A stretch of DNA of 32,539 nucleotides from a bacterium. Its GTDB lineage: Bacteria > Elusimicrobiota > Elusimicrobia > UBA1565 > UBA9628. Of the stretch, positions 6,494 to 15,436 are shown piece after piece. How positions within the stretch are numbered: the stretch's first letter is position 1; each line of letters opens with the position of its first letter. A model generated the notes under the pieces. It made no database searches. It was given only the letters and a program-made list of their open reading frames with translations, and was not told where the DNA came from. Location of the stretch: contig JAJZQS010000023.1 of the NCBI GenBank assembly GCA_021806745.1, forward strand, positions 1 to 32,539. Reading direction: 5' to 3'. Made by a program: the position numbers and the translations under genes.

Positions 6494-8125
6494 ATGAGCA
6501 ACCATCCCGACGCCGGAAGGGCGCCGACGGCCGCGCAGCTTGTCGATGTCCCGAAGCTGATTGCGGACTATTTCGATCTTAGGCCCGATCCGGCCGTCAC
6601 CGCCCAGCGCGTGGCCTTCGGCACCTCCGGGCACCGGGGCTCGGCGTTTTCGCGTTCCTTCAACGAGGCGCACATCCTCGCCGTCGCCGAGGCGATCTGC
6701 CGCTACCGAAAAAAAGAAGGCACGGACGGGCCGTTGTTCTTGGCGCAAGACACCCACGCGCTCTCCCGGCCGGCGCACGACACCGCGCTGGAGGTGTTGG
6801 CCGCGCACGGCGTGGAGGTCCGCGTCGCCGCGGACGGCGGCTATACGCCCACGCCCGCGCTGTCCCACGCGATTTTGGCCTACAACCGCGGGCGCAAGAC
6901 TGGTTTGGCCGACGGCATCGTGGTCACGCCCTCTCACAACCCGCCCGAGGACGGAGGCTTCAAGTACAACCCGGTCAACGGCGGACCTGCCGACGCGGAC
7001 GCGACGAAGTGGATCGAGGCCGAGGCCAACCGCCTGCTTGAAGGCGGCCTTAAGGAGGTGCGGCGCGTTTCCATCGAGAAGGCGCGCCGCGCCGCCAAGC
7101 CGCACGATTACCTGAGCGAATATGTGGATGACCTCGGCGCGGCGATCGATTTCGCGCCGATCGCGTCCTCGGGCCTCGAACTGGCGGTCGATCCTCTGGG
7201 GGGGGCGGGGGTCGCGTATTGGCCGCGCATCGCCGCGCGCTGGAAGCTCCCGTTGAAAGTCCTGAACTCGACGGTGGACCCCACCTTCCGGTTCATGTCA
7301 CTGGACTGGGACGGCAAGATACGCATGGACTGCTCGTCGCGCCACGCGATGGCGGGATTGGTGGCGCTCAAGGACCGCTACGATCTCGTGCTGGCCTGCG
7401 ACACCGACCATGACCGGCACGGGATCGTCGCCCGCGGGGCGGGCCTGCTCAACCCCAACCATTATCTCGCGGTCGCCGTTTCGTATTTGTTCCATCGACG
7501 CAAGGACTGGCCCGCGCGCGCGGGCGTGGGCAAGACGATGGTGTCGAGCTCCATGATCGACCGCGTGGCCGCGGAGCTTGGACGACGGCTCTACCAAGTT
7601 CCCGTCGGCTTCAAGTGGTTCGTGCCGGGACTTCTCGACGGCTCGCTCGGCTTCGGGGGCGAGGAGAGCGCGGGCGCGTCGTTTCTGCGCCGCGACGGCG
7701 GCGTCTGGACCACCGACAAGGACGGCATCCTCCTGGCGCTGCTCGCCGCCGAGATGACCGCGCGCGAGGGGAAAAACCCGGGCGAGCTTTATCGAGATTT
7801 AACCGCGCGCCACGGAGATCCGGTCTATGAACGCGTGGACGCGCCAGCCTCGGCGCAGCTTAAGGCGGCGTTGCTCAAGCTTTCCCCGGATCGGCTTGCG
7901 GCCGATACGCTTGCCGGCGAGCCGATCACGGCCAAGCTCGTGAAAGCGCCCGGCAACGGCGCGGCGCTGGGCGGTCTCAAGGTCGAGACCGCCGGCGGCT
8001 GGTTCGCGGCGCGGCCCTCAGGCACGGAGAGCGTCTACAAGATTTACGCGGAGAGTTTCCGCGGCGAGTCGCACCTGCGCCTCATCCAGGCCGAGGCGCG
8101 CGCGCTCGTGGCGGGCTTGGTCTAA
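6494..8125 (+). CDS. pgm: Phosphoglucomutase (alpha-D-glucose phosphate-specific)
   Basis: 543 aa, close to E. coli Pgm (546). It interconverts glucose-1-phosphate and glucose-6-phosphate in the cytoplasm, linking glycolysis to glycogen and nucleotide-sugar synthesis. Visible family signatures: FGTSGHRGS (about 42-50), the phosphoserine loop TPSHNPPEDGG with S147, the Mg2+-binding DTDHDRHG (D303, D305, D307), the sugar-specificity loop GGEESAG, and the C-terminal phosphate-binding loop RPSGTESVYKIY. The frame is intact and full length. It stands alone, with its own predicted leaderless promoter. 88 bp separate it from the regulator gene and the next plus-strand gene is over 700 bp away. Confidence 0.96.
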   Translation: MSNHPDAGRAPTAAQLVDVPKLIADYFDLRPDPAVTAQRVAFGTSGHRGSAFSRSFNEAHILAVAEAICRYRKKEGTDGPLFLAQDTHALSRPAHDTALEVLAAHGVEVRVAADGGYTPTPALSHAILAYNRGRKTGLADGIVVTPSHNPPEDGGFKYNPVNGGPADADATKWIEAEANRLLEGGLKEVRRVSIEKARRAAKPHDYLSEYVDDLGAAIDFAPIASSGLELAVDPLGGAGVAYWPRIAARWKLPLKVLNSTVDPTFRFMSLDWDGKIRMDCSSRHAMAGLVALKDRYDLVLACDTDHDRHGIVARGAGLLNPNHYLAVAVSYLFHRRKDWPARAGVGKTMVSSSMIDRVAAELGRRLYQVPVGFKWFVPGLLDGSLGFGGEESAGASFLRRDGGVWTTDKDGILLALLAAEMTAREGKNPGELYRDLTARHGDPVYERVDAPASAQLKAALLKLSPDRLAADTLAGEPITAKLVKAPGNGAALGGLKVETAGGWFAARPSGTESVYKIYAESFRGESHLRLIQAEARALVAGLV

Positions 8126-8200
8126 CGCTGTCGGCGTTTGAGTTGGTCGCGGCGCCGCTGGCGCCGTGCGCGGCGGCCTGCGCGGGGCTGCTTTTGGCCG

Positions 8201-8740
8201 TCAGCGCGTCTCGTCGACCACGATCGCGTGGTAGCCGAGGAGGAGGCCGCCGCGGGCCGACAGCGCCGCGCGCAGGCCGGAGAGGGCCGGGGCGGCTGTC
8301 GCGGCGTTTCCGCTGACGACGAGTTCGATGCCCTCGACTTCATACATCGCTCCGCAGGCGACCACGCCGACGGGACGGCAGGCGCGCAGGGCGAAGCGGG
8401 CGGCCGTCGCGCGCACGGAGTAGTCGGCGTCCTCGGGGTAGGAGTGGTTCAGGCAGGTCTGCACGAGCAGCGCGGCTTGGGGCGCGTTGGCAGCGACGAC
8501 CGCTCCCGCCGAAAAGGCGGGGCAGGACGCCAGCGCGTCGACGCTCGGCGCGGCGCCGATCCAAGCGGAAGCGGCGGCGGCGCGGCGAGCGGAGCCCAGC
8601 GACGCGGCCAGCGGCGCGGCGTCGGCGCCGGCCTGCGCGGCGAGATCCTGGAGCGCGGATTGGGCGCGGACGGCGGGAGCCGGCAACGCGACGGCGGCGA
8701 CCGCGAGGGCGGCGCAGAGAGCGATGTTCTTTTTGTTCAT
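8201..8740 (-). CDS. Small exported Cys-containing protein, unknown function
   Basis: 179 aa. The signal peptide is clear (MNKKN basic n-region, hydrophobic core, cleavage near VRA/Q27). The mature part is Ala-rich and helical at first (30-90). It then has a conserved-looking C-terminal half with four cysteines (two in ALAS-C-PAF and VQT-C-LNH, two in RA-C-RPVGVVA-C-GA) that could form two disulfides in the periplasm. I recognise no family. A minus-strand AATACT (8752-8747) ends 6 nt before the ATG and there is no SD, so the mRNA is probably leaderless. Its stop faces the end of pgm across 75 bp with no clear terminator. Confidence 0.7.
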   Translation of the reverse strand: MNKKNIALCAALAVAAVALPAPAVRAQSALQDLAAQAGADAAPLAASLGSARRAAAASAWIGAAPSVDALASCPAFSAGAVVAANAPQAALLVQTCLNHSYPEDADYSVRATAARFALRACRPVGVVACGAMYEVEGIELVVSGNAATAAPALSGLRAALSARGGLLLGYHAIVVDETR

Positions 8741-8746
8741 GGGGAG

Positions 8747-8752
8747 AGTATT
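8747..8752 (-). promoter_or_regulatory. -10 box (AATACT) of the small exported protein gene
   Basis: AATACT on the minus strand lies 6 nt before the ATG at 8740. The -35 is not convincing. Confidence 0.35.
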
Positions 8753-8824
8753 CCTGAAAGTCCCGAGGCTGGAGTAGGACTTTCGTCAAGGCGCCGTGTT
8801 GACCGGGGTCAGCGTCGGTCGGTC

Positions 8825-8853
8825 TTGACGGCGGGCGCGGGGGGCGATAAGCT
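8825..8853 (+). promoter_or_regulatory. Promoter of the CFA-synthase-family gene, leaderless
   Basis: TTGACG (8825-8830), 17 bp spacer, TAAGCT (8848-8853), then 6 nt to the ATG at 8860. The spacing matches the other start-proximal promoters of the window. No SD is visible. Confidence 0.5.
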
Positions 8854-8859
8854 ACGGCC

Positions 8860-10029
8860 ATGCCCCTGCTCGACAAAGCCGCCGACGAATTGAATTGGAT
8901 GTTCCCGACTTTGCCGTGGACCGTGCGCCTGAGCTGGCGAGGCCAGAGCCGCCCGATCGGACGCGGCCCGGAGAGAGTGGAGATGGCCTGCAAGACGGAG
9001 GAATCCCTGCGCGCGCTGGCCGCGGGGGACCTGTCGCGCTTTCTTGATCACTATGTGCTTGGCGACGCGGACCTCAACGGCGACATGTACGCGTTCGTCG
9101 GCGCGCGCAATCACGTGCGCCGCGACGAGCTCTGGCGCATCCGCTGGAAGTACCAACTGCGCTACTTGTGGACCGCGCTGTTTCCCTCCTCGGTGAGGCG
9201 TAAGCTGAGGGCGGTCAGTTCCCACTATGATCTGCCCAACGAATTCATCCTGTCCTACCTGGACACGCGCACGCGGGCGTACTCGTGCGCGATGTGGGAT
9301 TCGCCCGAGACGATCGGCGACCTGAGCGACCAGACGCTGGAGGACGCTCAGCACAACAAGTTCCAAATGGCGCTCGACGAACTGCAGATCCAGCCCGGCG
9401 ACCGCTTCCTCGACATCGGCTGCGGCTACGGCTACGCGGTCCACCTCGCCGAGACCAAATACGGTTGCCGCGACGCGCTGGGCATCACGCTGTCGCAGAA
9501 CCAGATCGACGAGGGCTACTCGAAAAATCTCAAGCTCCTGCACTACAAGCAGCTTCCCGCCGACGGAAGCTTCGACAAGATCTACACCTGCGGCATGATC
9601 AGCCATCTCGATCGCTCCGAGATCGAGCAGTACTACCGCCATGTTTTCGGGCTGCTGAAGTCCGGAGGCAAGGTCTGGTTTCACGCGATCATCCCGCCGG
9701 CCAATTCCGCCGGGCTGACCAACTACACGACGATTTCCGGCACCTTCAGCCAGAAGTATGTTTTCCCGGACCACTTTCAATTCCCCGTCCATGTTCATCT
9801 GAAAATGATCGAGAAGATGGGGTTCCGGGTCAAAAAAATCCATTTCCGATACGGGCATTACGCCAAAACCCTGCGGCACTGGTATAAGCGTTATGTCGAG
9901 AATTTGCCGCGCACGCGGGCGATGATCACTCCGGTCATCGAACGCGCCTGGCATCTGTATTTGACCTACGCGTCCGTCGTCGACGGCCCCAATTCGGTGG
10001 TCAAGCAGATCGTCTGCGAAAAGGCCTGA
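8860..10029 (+). CDS. Cyclopropane-fatty-acyl-phospholipid synthase family SAM methyltransferase
   Basis: 389 aa. The N-terminal third matches the lipid-binding part of CFA synthases (YVLGDADLNGDMYAF around 65-79). It continues with the family hallmark HYDLPNEF...YSCAMW (122-146, C143) and the SAM-binding motif FLDIGCGYGYA (183-193). Known members methylate or cyclopropanate acyl chains of membrane lipids. At the position of E. coli Glu239 (GMFEHVG), a bicarbonate ligand, this protein has Ser248 (GMISHLD), whereas the later His (H275) is kept. The reaction may therefore not be plain cyclopropanation; N-methylation of polyamines or another methyl transfer is possible. Its stop overlaps the lgt start (TGATG), so the two are translationally coupled, fitting a membrane-lipid role. 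Confidence 0.85.
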   Translation: MPLLDKAADELNWMFPTLPWTVRLSWRGQSRPIGRGPERVEMACKTEESLRALAAGDLSRFLDHYVLGDADLNGDMYAFVGARNHVRRDELWRIRWKYQLRYLWTALFPSSVRRKLRAVSSHYDLPNEFILSYLDTRTRAYSCAMWDSPETIGDLSDQTLEDAQHNKFQMALDELQIQPGDRFLDIGCGYGYAVHLAETKYGCRDALGITLSQNQIDEGYSKNLKLLHYKQLPADGSFDKIYTCGMISHLDRSEIEQYYRHVFGLLKSGGKVWFHAIIPPANSAGLTNYTTISGTFSQKYVFPDHFQFPVHVHLKMIEKMGFRVKKIHFRYGHYAKTLRHWYKRYVENLPRTRAMITPVIERAWHLYLTYASVVDGPNSVVKQIVCEKA

Positions 10030-10871
10030 TGCATCCGATCTTGTTTCGCTGGGCCGACGGAACGGGATTTGCGACCTATTCGGCGCTGGTCACGCTCGGC
10101 TACGTCGTCGGCGTGCTGTGGCTGAGGACGCAACTCGAGCATCATCGCGCCGAGCCCGCCGAGTTGTGGGGCATGGTCGCCGCGGTGTTGGCGGGCGGAA
10201 TCCTGGGCGGCAAGATCGGATTTTTCATCGTCGAGTGGACCGACTTCAAGGCCGATCCCTGGGCGATGATCCGGCGCTGGAACACCGGCTGGGTGTATTG
10301 GGGCGGAGTGATCCTGGGCTGCCTGGCGGGCCTCGCCTATCAATGGTGGCACAACCGCCGCTGGCGGCCGCGCGCATACCTGCCGGTGGCCGACTATTGC
10401 GTGGCGGCCGTGGCCATCGGCCATGTGCTGGGCCGGCTCGGCTGTCTGATGGAGGGCTGCTGCTACGGCCGGCCCACGAGCCTGCCTTGGGGCATTTCGT
10501 TCATCAGTCCCGCGTGCAGCGTGGCGCCCGAACTTCGCGGCATCCCGCTGCATCCGACGCAGATCTACGAGGGCCTCGGAGAGGCGTTCGCCGCGTGGTT
10601 TCTGACCGCGAGGCTTCTGCCCGCGATCCGCGCGGGAAAATACCGCTACGGCACCGGCTTTTTCGGCTACATCCTCTACTACTCGACGCTGCGCTTCGTC
10701 GTCGAATGCTTCCGCGGAGACGACCGCGGCGTTTTCCTATCCCCGATTTTGTCCCCGTCCCAGTGGACTTCGCTGTTCGCCTTCGCCGTCGCCGCGGCGA
10801 TACTATGGAAGCGAGGGATCGTCGAGCGCGATCCGGGGGGGCGCTCGTTGTTCTTGGAGGCGCCGCGATGA
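10029..10871 (+). CDS. lgt: Prolipoprotein diacylglyceryl transferase
   Basis: 280 aa, polytopic with about seven membrane segments. It transfers diacylglycerol from phosphatidylglycerol to the lipobox Cys of prolipoproteins, the first step of lipoprotein maturation. Visible motifs are an N-terminal TYSALVTLGYVVGV segment, GGILGGKIGFFI (about 56-67) and the Lgt signature region GHVLGRLGCLMEGCCYGRPT. That region is the Cys-rich variant (GCxxxGCCYG) found in many non-proteobacterial Lgt proteins in place of GNFxNxExxG. HPTQIYEG follows, then a C-terminal helix with a basic tail. Coupled to the preceding lipid methyltransferase through TGATG. The downstream TPR gene is convergent, with 18 bp between stops. 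Confidence 0.93.
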   Translation: MHPILFRWADGTGFATYSALVTLGYVVGVLWLRTQLEHHRAEPAELWGMVAAVLAGGILGGKIGFFIVEWTDFKADPWAMIRRWNTGWVYWGGVILGCLAGLAYQWWHNRRWRPRAYLPVADYCVAAVAIGHVLGRLGCLMEGCCYGRPTSLPWGISFISPACSVAPELRGIPLHPTQIYEGLGEAFAAWFLTARLLPAIRAGKYRYGTGFFGYILYYSTLRFVVECFRGDDRGVFLSPILSPSQWTSLFAFAVAAAILWKRGIVERDPGGRSLFLEAPR

Positions 10872-10889
10872 CGGCAAATCCGGGCGCGC

Positions 10890-12647
10890 CTACGGCAGCG
10901 CCAAGCCGCAGTCGAGGCCGTCCTTGACCACGGCTCGGATTTCGGCGGGCGAGGAGGCCGGCGCGGGATCGGCCAGCCGCAGCATCAGCGAGCGAAGCCC
11001 GGGATCGTCGGCCCGCGCGGAAAGCGCGCGCAGGCGGGCGGCGGTTCGACGCGCGTCTTGGGGGCGTCCGTCGACGCGGTCGAATTCCATCCGGATGCAC
11101 AACGACTTCAGCGAGTCGGGGCGAAGCGCCTCGGCCTGGCGGAGATAGGACCAGGCGGCGGGGCGCTCGTCGCGCACGGCCGCGGCTCCGGCCAGCACCA
11201 GGAGCGTCCAGTCCGGATGATGCTCCGGTCGCGCATGGGCTTGGGCGAAAAGCGCCGCGGCCCGCGCCTGTTCGGGATGGCCGCGTTCCAGCAGCATGCC
11301 GGCGTATGTCGTCCAGAGGACGTCCGTGTATTCCGGCATCAGCGCCGTCAGCCCGTAGATGAGCGGCTTGAGGGCCGCGTCGGGCACGCCGCGACGAAGC
11401 TGAGCGGAAATTCGCCCCAGCGGGTCGTGGAGAATCGGGTAGTAGTCGTGGCCGACGACGCGTTCGGCCCGCTCGAAATACCAAAGAGCCCGGAGCGGCT
11501 CGCCTCCGTATGCGCACACGCGCTCCAGCCCGGCCAGTCCCGCGATGGAGCCGGGCTCGCGCGCGAGCAACTGCGCGAACGCCGTCCGCGCTTGGGGCGC
11601 ATCCGCGGCGGAAAAGGCGCGCTCGCCGCGCCAATAGTCGGCGGCGATGGGCGCCGATGCGGCGGCGGAATCCTGCTCGCGGGCCGAAGCGAGGCGGCGC
11701 AGGCGTTCGGCCTCGGGTAGCAGCAGAACGCTCTCGTCGTCTCGAGAGAGCACCGCGAGGCGCCGCAGCGCGTCGAGGCGCGCCGCGGCGCCCGCGCCGT
11801 CCAACGCCGCTCGAGCGTCCGCGCGCCATAAACTCCGTCGCAGGGCGCGGCATCGCGGCGCTTCGCGAGGAGTCAGCGCCAGCGCGCGCGCGAAAGCGGC
11901 GCGCGCGAGCGCGTTCTGACCCAGGCGCAAGCGCGCGTCGCCGAGAAGAGCGTAGAGATCGGCCGCGACGGCCGAGCCGCGGCCCGCGTTCGCCCAAACT
12001 TCGACTTTGCGGGCGAATTCCGAGAGCGTGCGCGGGTCGGCGCCCTTTTTCAGCAATTCGCGCCCGAGCCCTTCGACGATCTCCCTCGAGAGCGGCGGGC
12101 CGTCCGGGGCCGCGCGCAGGGAAGCCGTCAGGGCTTTCAGTTCCGAGTCGGCTTGAGCCCGGTCGCCGAGAGCCAAGTCGAGCTCGGCGCGCTCAAGGAC
12201 GAGCAGAGGTTCGCCCGGGCAGCGGCGCGCACCCTCATCGAGAGTGCGCCTTGCTTCGTCGAGACGGCGGCGGTCGAGGAGGATGCGCGCAGACAGCGCG
12301 TAGGCGTGCGACAGGTACGGCTCGCGCCAGCAGCCGCCGTCGTCGGTCGGGCTCGCGCGCCCCCGCGCCTTCCGATAGCGTTGAAGCGCGCCGTTCGCGT
12401 CGCCCTCGGACTCGAGCATGAGCCCCAGCCCCAGTTGCGTCATCACGCGGCCCGAGGCCAGGAGTCGTTCGCGTTTTTTTCCTTCCACGCGCTCGCCGCC
12501 GGGGCGGCCGGGCGTGAGCCAATCGAAGGCCAGACGCAGGTCGCGGCTCGCCAGCGCGGCGGCCAGCAGCGCGAGAGCCGCCGCGGTCCAGGCGGCGGCG
12601 CGGCGTCGACGCGGCGCGGCGTCAGTCCGCGGCGGTTGTTCCGGCAT
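10890..12647 (-). CDS. Membrane-anchored TPR-repeat protein
   Basis: 585 aa from ATG 12647; the frame is open further upstream, but that start directly follows a promoter at canonical leaderless spacing. A short Arg-rich cytoplasmic tail precedes one membrane helix (about 20-38, AAAWTAAALALLAAALAS), so the bulk should be extracytoplasmic. The rest is helical pairs of TPR type across the whole length (e.g. about 65-180, 200-300, 330-480, 500-570) with frequent LLGDARLRLGQ, ALWYFERAERV and YGLTALMPEY patterns. No enzymatic motif is visible. It resembles the O-antigen/EPS-type tetratricopeptide scaffolds only in layout. It lies directly downstream of the acyl-carrier operon in the same direction but has its own promoter. 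Confidence 0.75.
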   Translation of the reverse strand: MPEQPPRTDAAPRRRRAAAWTAAALALLAAALASRDLRLAFDWLTPGRPGGERVEGKKRERLLASGRVMTQLGLGLMLESEGDANGALQRYRKARGRASPTDDGGCWREPYLSHAYALSARILLDRRRLDEARRTLDEGARRCPGEPLLVLERAELDLALGDRAQADSELKALTASLRAAPDGPPLSREIVEGLGRELLKKGADPRTLSEFARKVEVWANAGRGSAVAADLYALLGDARLRLGQNALARAAFARALALTPREAPRCRALRRSLWRADARAALDGAGAAARLDALRRLAVLSRDDESVLLLPEAERLRRLASAREQDSAAASAPIAADYWRGERAFSAADAPQARTAFAQLLAREPGSIAGLAGLERVCAYGGEPLRALWYFERAERVVGHDYYPILHDPLGRISAQLRRGVPDAALKPLIYGLTALMPEYTDVLWTTYAGMLLERGHPEQARAAALFAQAHARPEHHPDWTLLVLAGAAAVRDERPAAWSYLRQAEALRPDSLKSLCIRMEFDRVDGRPQDARRTAARLRALSARADDPGLRSLMLRLADPAPASSPAEIRAVVKDGLDCGLALP

Positions 12648-12653
12648 CCCGGT

Positions 12654-12682
12654 ATTGTCGTATAGCGCGTCCGTCCGCGCAA
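12654..12682 (-). promoter_or_regulatory. Promoter of the TPR-repeat gene, leaderless
   Basis: Minus strand: TTGCGC (12682-12677), 17 bp spacer, GACAAT (12659-12654), 6 nt to the ATG at 12647. It separates the TPR gene from the acyl-carrier operon, whose last stop is at 12704. Confidence 0.5.
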
Positions 12683-12703
12683 GGCTGACGGCGCTTTCGC
12701 GCC

Positions 12704-14674
12704 CTAGCGCAGCGACATCGCGCACTCGTAGGCTTCGCGCAGCGCGCTGGTGATGTTCGCGTTGTGCCCGGGTTCGTCGCGGCACGCTCCGACGCTCGCG
12801 AAGGCGATGGACAGACGGCGCAGCGTCTCGCGCGGGCCCGGGCGCGGGTCGTGGCCCGCGGCGACGACGACCGTCGCGGCCGGCACGCTCCGGCGCCGGC
12901 CCCCGGCGCGATCGCAGATCTCGACTTCTCCGGGAGACACGCGTACGAGTTCGACGGACTTCAAGGCTTCCACGCCGGCGTCCTTGAGTTCATTCATCAG
13001 GACCCAGCGGGTCGTCCAGCCGACTTTGTGCGCGAGCTTGCGGCTGGACCGCTGGAGGATGGTCACGCGCGCGCCGGGGCCGCCGAGGCGGGTCAGGAAT
13101 TTCGCCGCGTCGCAGGCCACGCCGCCCCCTCCGACGACGACGGCCGGAAACGCGACCGGCCGCGCTCCTTCCAGCACCTCGCGATAGCCGAGCACGTGCG
13201 CGCCGTCCGCTCCGGGTACGCCGTCCAGCCGCCGGGGCGCGCCGCCGACCGCGACGACGGCGAAATCCCACGCCTCCTGCGCCGCGTCGTGGTCCTGGAA
13301 CGCGCAGTTGAGCCGGATCTCGACTCCGGCGCGACGAGCTTCGTGCGAGTAATAGCGGACCGTCTCGGCGAACTCTCCTTTCCCGGGCACGAGCGCGGCG
13401 GCGTTGAGCTGGCCGCCGAGGCGTTCGGAAGCTTCGAACAGCGTTACCCGGGCGCCGCGCCGCGCCAGGAACAGAGCCGCGCCCAGGCCGGCGATCCCGC
13501 CGCCGATCACGGCGACGCGGCGAGGGCCCTCGAAAGGCGGGTAGACCCCCTCGTTCGGCTTCGCGCAGTCGGGGGCGACGCTGCAGCCGACCGGCTCGCC
13601 GCTGGAGAAGATGAAGTCCAGGCAGCTCTGGTTGCAGGCGATGCAGGTGTTGATCTGCTCGAAGGCTCCGCGGCGGGCTTTGTCGGCCAGCGCGGCGTCG
13701 GCCAGGAACGGCCGTCCCATCGCGATCACGTCCGCGGCGCCGTCTTCCAGCAGGCGCTCGGCCAGGCGGGGGTCGTTGATGCGGTTGCTGACGGCGAACT
13801 TGAGCGCCGGGAATCGGGCGCGCAGCCGCGCGGAGACTTCGGCGAACGCGGCGCGCGGCACCGACATCGAGATGGTCGGGACCGAGGATTCGTGGCAGCC
13901 GATGCCGACGTTGATCAGATCAGGACCGAACGGGATCAGGAGCTCGACGAGGGCGTCGGACTCCGCGCTCGTCAGTCCGCCCGCGATCAGGTCGCGACAG
14001 GGCACTCGGAAGATCAGCGGATAGCGCGGTCCCACGCTTGCGCGCACGGCCTCGGCGACCGCCAGCGCGAAGCGCGAGCGGTTTTCGAAAGAACCTCCCC
14101 AGCGGTCCACGCGGCGGTTGAAGACCGGAGCCAGGAATTGATGGACGAGAAATCCCTGCGAAAAACACAGTTCGACGGCGTCGTAGCCGACTTGCGCGGC
14201 GCGCGCGGCGCAGGCGGCGTAGGCGCGCACGGTCGCCGCGATGCCGTCTTCGTCCAGAGCGCGTGGCGTGTAGGGAATTTCGGGAGCGCGTCGCGGCGAA
14301 GACGAAACCAGCCCCGCGTGCGACGCGTGGCGTCCGAGGTGAAGAATCTGCAGGGCGATGCGGCCGCCTTCCGAGTGCACCGCGTCGACGATCCCGCGGT
14401 GGCGCGGAATGTCCTCGTCTTGCGCCAGCGCGAAGCCGCTCGGCGTGGATTTCCCGGCGGCGTCGGGGCTGCAGCCGGCGGTCACGATCAGGCCGACGCC
14501 CAGCCGCGCGCGTCGCGCGTAGAAGCGCGCCAGGCGTTCGTATTGCGCGGGGTCGTCGTCTAGGCCCATGTGCAGCGAGCTCATCAGCAGGCGGTTGGGC
14601 AACTCCAGCGAGTTCAGGCGCAGAGGGGAGAATAATCGCGGCAAAGCCGGGGCGGCGCGCGAGGCTTCGCTCAC
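12704..14674 (-). CDS. FadH-like 2,4-dienoyl-CoA reductase family flavin/Fe-S oxidoreductase
   Basis: 656 aa from GTG 14674 (GTGA overlap with the fabG-like stop); E. coli FadH is 672. Domains: an Old-Yellow-Enzyme TIM barrel with FMN (about 12-340, LFSPLRLNSLELPNRLLMSSLHMGL), a 4Fe-4S motif C344-x2-C347-x3-C351-x12-C364, an FAD dinucleotide fold (387-400, VAVIGGGIAGLG), and an NADPH fold near the GGGGVACDAAKFL stretch. The catalytic His (H261, GCHESSVPTI) is kept. The Tyr in the E. coli GYLINEF motif, assigned there as proton donor, is Phe175 here (GFLVHQF). In beta-oxidation FadH removes 4,5 double bonds from dienoyl-CoA. At the end of an ACP/KS/KR/DH operon with no FabI, FabK or FabV, it is the obvious candidate enoyl reductase (inference). 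Confidence 0.88.
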   Translation of the reverse strand: MSEASRAAPALPRLFSPLRLNSLELPNRLLMSSLHMGLDDDPAQYERLARFYARRARLGVGLIVTAGCSPDAAGKSTPSGFALAQDEDIPRHRGIVDAVHSEGGRIALQILHLGRHASHAGLVSSSPRRAPEIPYTPRALDEDGIAATVRAYAACAARAAQVGYDAVELCFSQGFLVHQFLAPVFNRRVDRWGGSFENRSRFALAVAEAVRASVGPRYPLIFRVPCRDLIAGGLTSAESDALVELLIPFGPDLINVGIGCHESSVPTISMSVPRAAFAEVSARLRARFPALKFAVSNRINDPRLAERLLEDGAADVIAMGRPFLADAALADKARRGAFEQINTCIACNQSCLDFIFSSGEPVGCSVAPDCAKPNEGVYPPFEGPRRVAVIGGGIAGLGAALFLARRGARVTLFEASERLGGQLNAAALVPGKGEFAETVRYYSHEARRAGVEIRLNCAFQDHDAAQEAWDFAVVAVGGAPRRLDGVPGADGAHVLGYREVLEGARPVAFPAVVVGGGGVACDAAKFLTRLGGPGARVTILQRSSRKLAHKVGWTTRWVLMNELKDAGVEALKSVELVRVSPGEVEICDRAGGRRRSVPAATVVVAAGHDPRPGPRETLRRLSIAFASVGACRDEPGHNANITSALREAYECAMSLR

Positions 14675-15435
14675 GCGGAAAGGCCGCCGTCGACGACGAG
14701 GACTTGGCCCGTCACGTAGCCGGCCGCGGGGGAAGCCAGGAACGCGGCGCATTGCGCGACCTCCTCGGCGCGCCCCAGACGCCCCAGCGCGATCATCCGG
14801 CGCGGATCGGCCGGGGTTTCCTCGGACTTTCCGGCGGCGGAGCCGCGCAGCATGTCGGTATCGATGAATCCCGGCGCGACCGCGTTCACGCGGATCCCGT
14901 GGCGGCCGAGTTCGCGCGCGAGCACGCGAGTCAGCGCGATCAGGCCGCCCTTGGCCGCGGCGTAGTTGGCCTGGCCGGGAAGTCCGCGCAGACCGCTGAG
15001 GGAGGCCACGTTGACGATGCAGCCGCGGCGGCGGGCGATCATCGCCGACGCGGCCTCGCGCGCGCAATGGAACGCTCCGTCCAGGTTCGTACCCAGGACT
15101 TCGCGCCAGTCCTCGGTCGACATCACCGCGAAGGGGCGGTCGCGCAGGACGCCGGCATTGTTGACCAGAGTGCGCACCCAGAAGCCGCGCGCGCGAATCT
15201 CGGCGAACATCGCGCGTACGGCTTCGCGGTCGCCGACGTCGGCGCGCAACGCGTCGGCGCCCGCGCCCTTTTCGCGGACCAGGCGGCAGGTCTCGCCGGC
15301 GGCCTCGGCGTCGGCTTTGTAGTTGACGAAGACCTGCGCGCCGCGGGCGGCCAGGGCCAGAGCGATCGCGCGCCCGATGCCGCGTCCTCCGCCGGTCACG
15401 AGAACGGCGTCTTTAAGCGGCGACGGGATCGTCAT
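14671..15435 (-). CDS. FabG-like 3-oxoacyl-ACP reductase (SDR family)
   Basis: 254 aa, typical FabG length. Cofactor loop TGGGRGIG (14-21), NNAG (92-95), and catalytic Ser145, Tyr158 and Lys162 (YAAAKGG) are all present, plus the C-terminal GQVLVVDGG. It would reduce 3-oxoacyl-ACP to 3-hydroxyacyl-ACP with NADPH. The start ATG is 1 nt from the stop of the ketosynthase-like gene, and its stop overlaps the FadH-like start by 4 nt. I leave the symbol blank because it is more likely the ketoreductase of this special pathway than the housekeeping fabG. Confidence 0.92.
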   Translation of the reverse strand: MTIPSPLKDAVLVTGGGRGIGRAIALALAARGAQVFVNYKADAEAAGETCRLVREKGAGADALRADVGDREAVRAMFAEIRARGFWVRTLVNNAGVLRDRPFAVMSTEDWREVLGTNLDGAFHCAREAASAMIARRRGCIVNVASLSGLRGLPGQANYAAAKGGLIALTRVLARELGRHGIRVNAVAPGFIDTDMLRGSAAGKSEETPADPRRMIALGRLGRAEEVAQCAAFLASPAAGYVTGQVLVVDGGLSA

Positions 15436-15436
15436 C

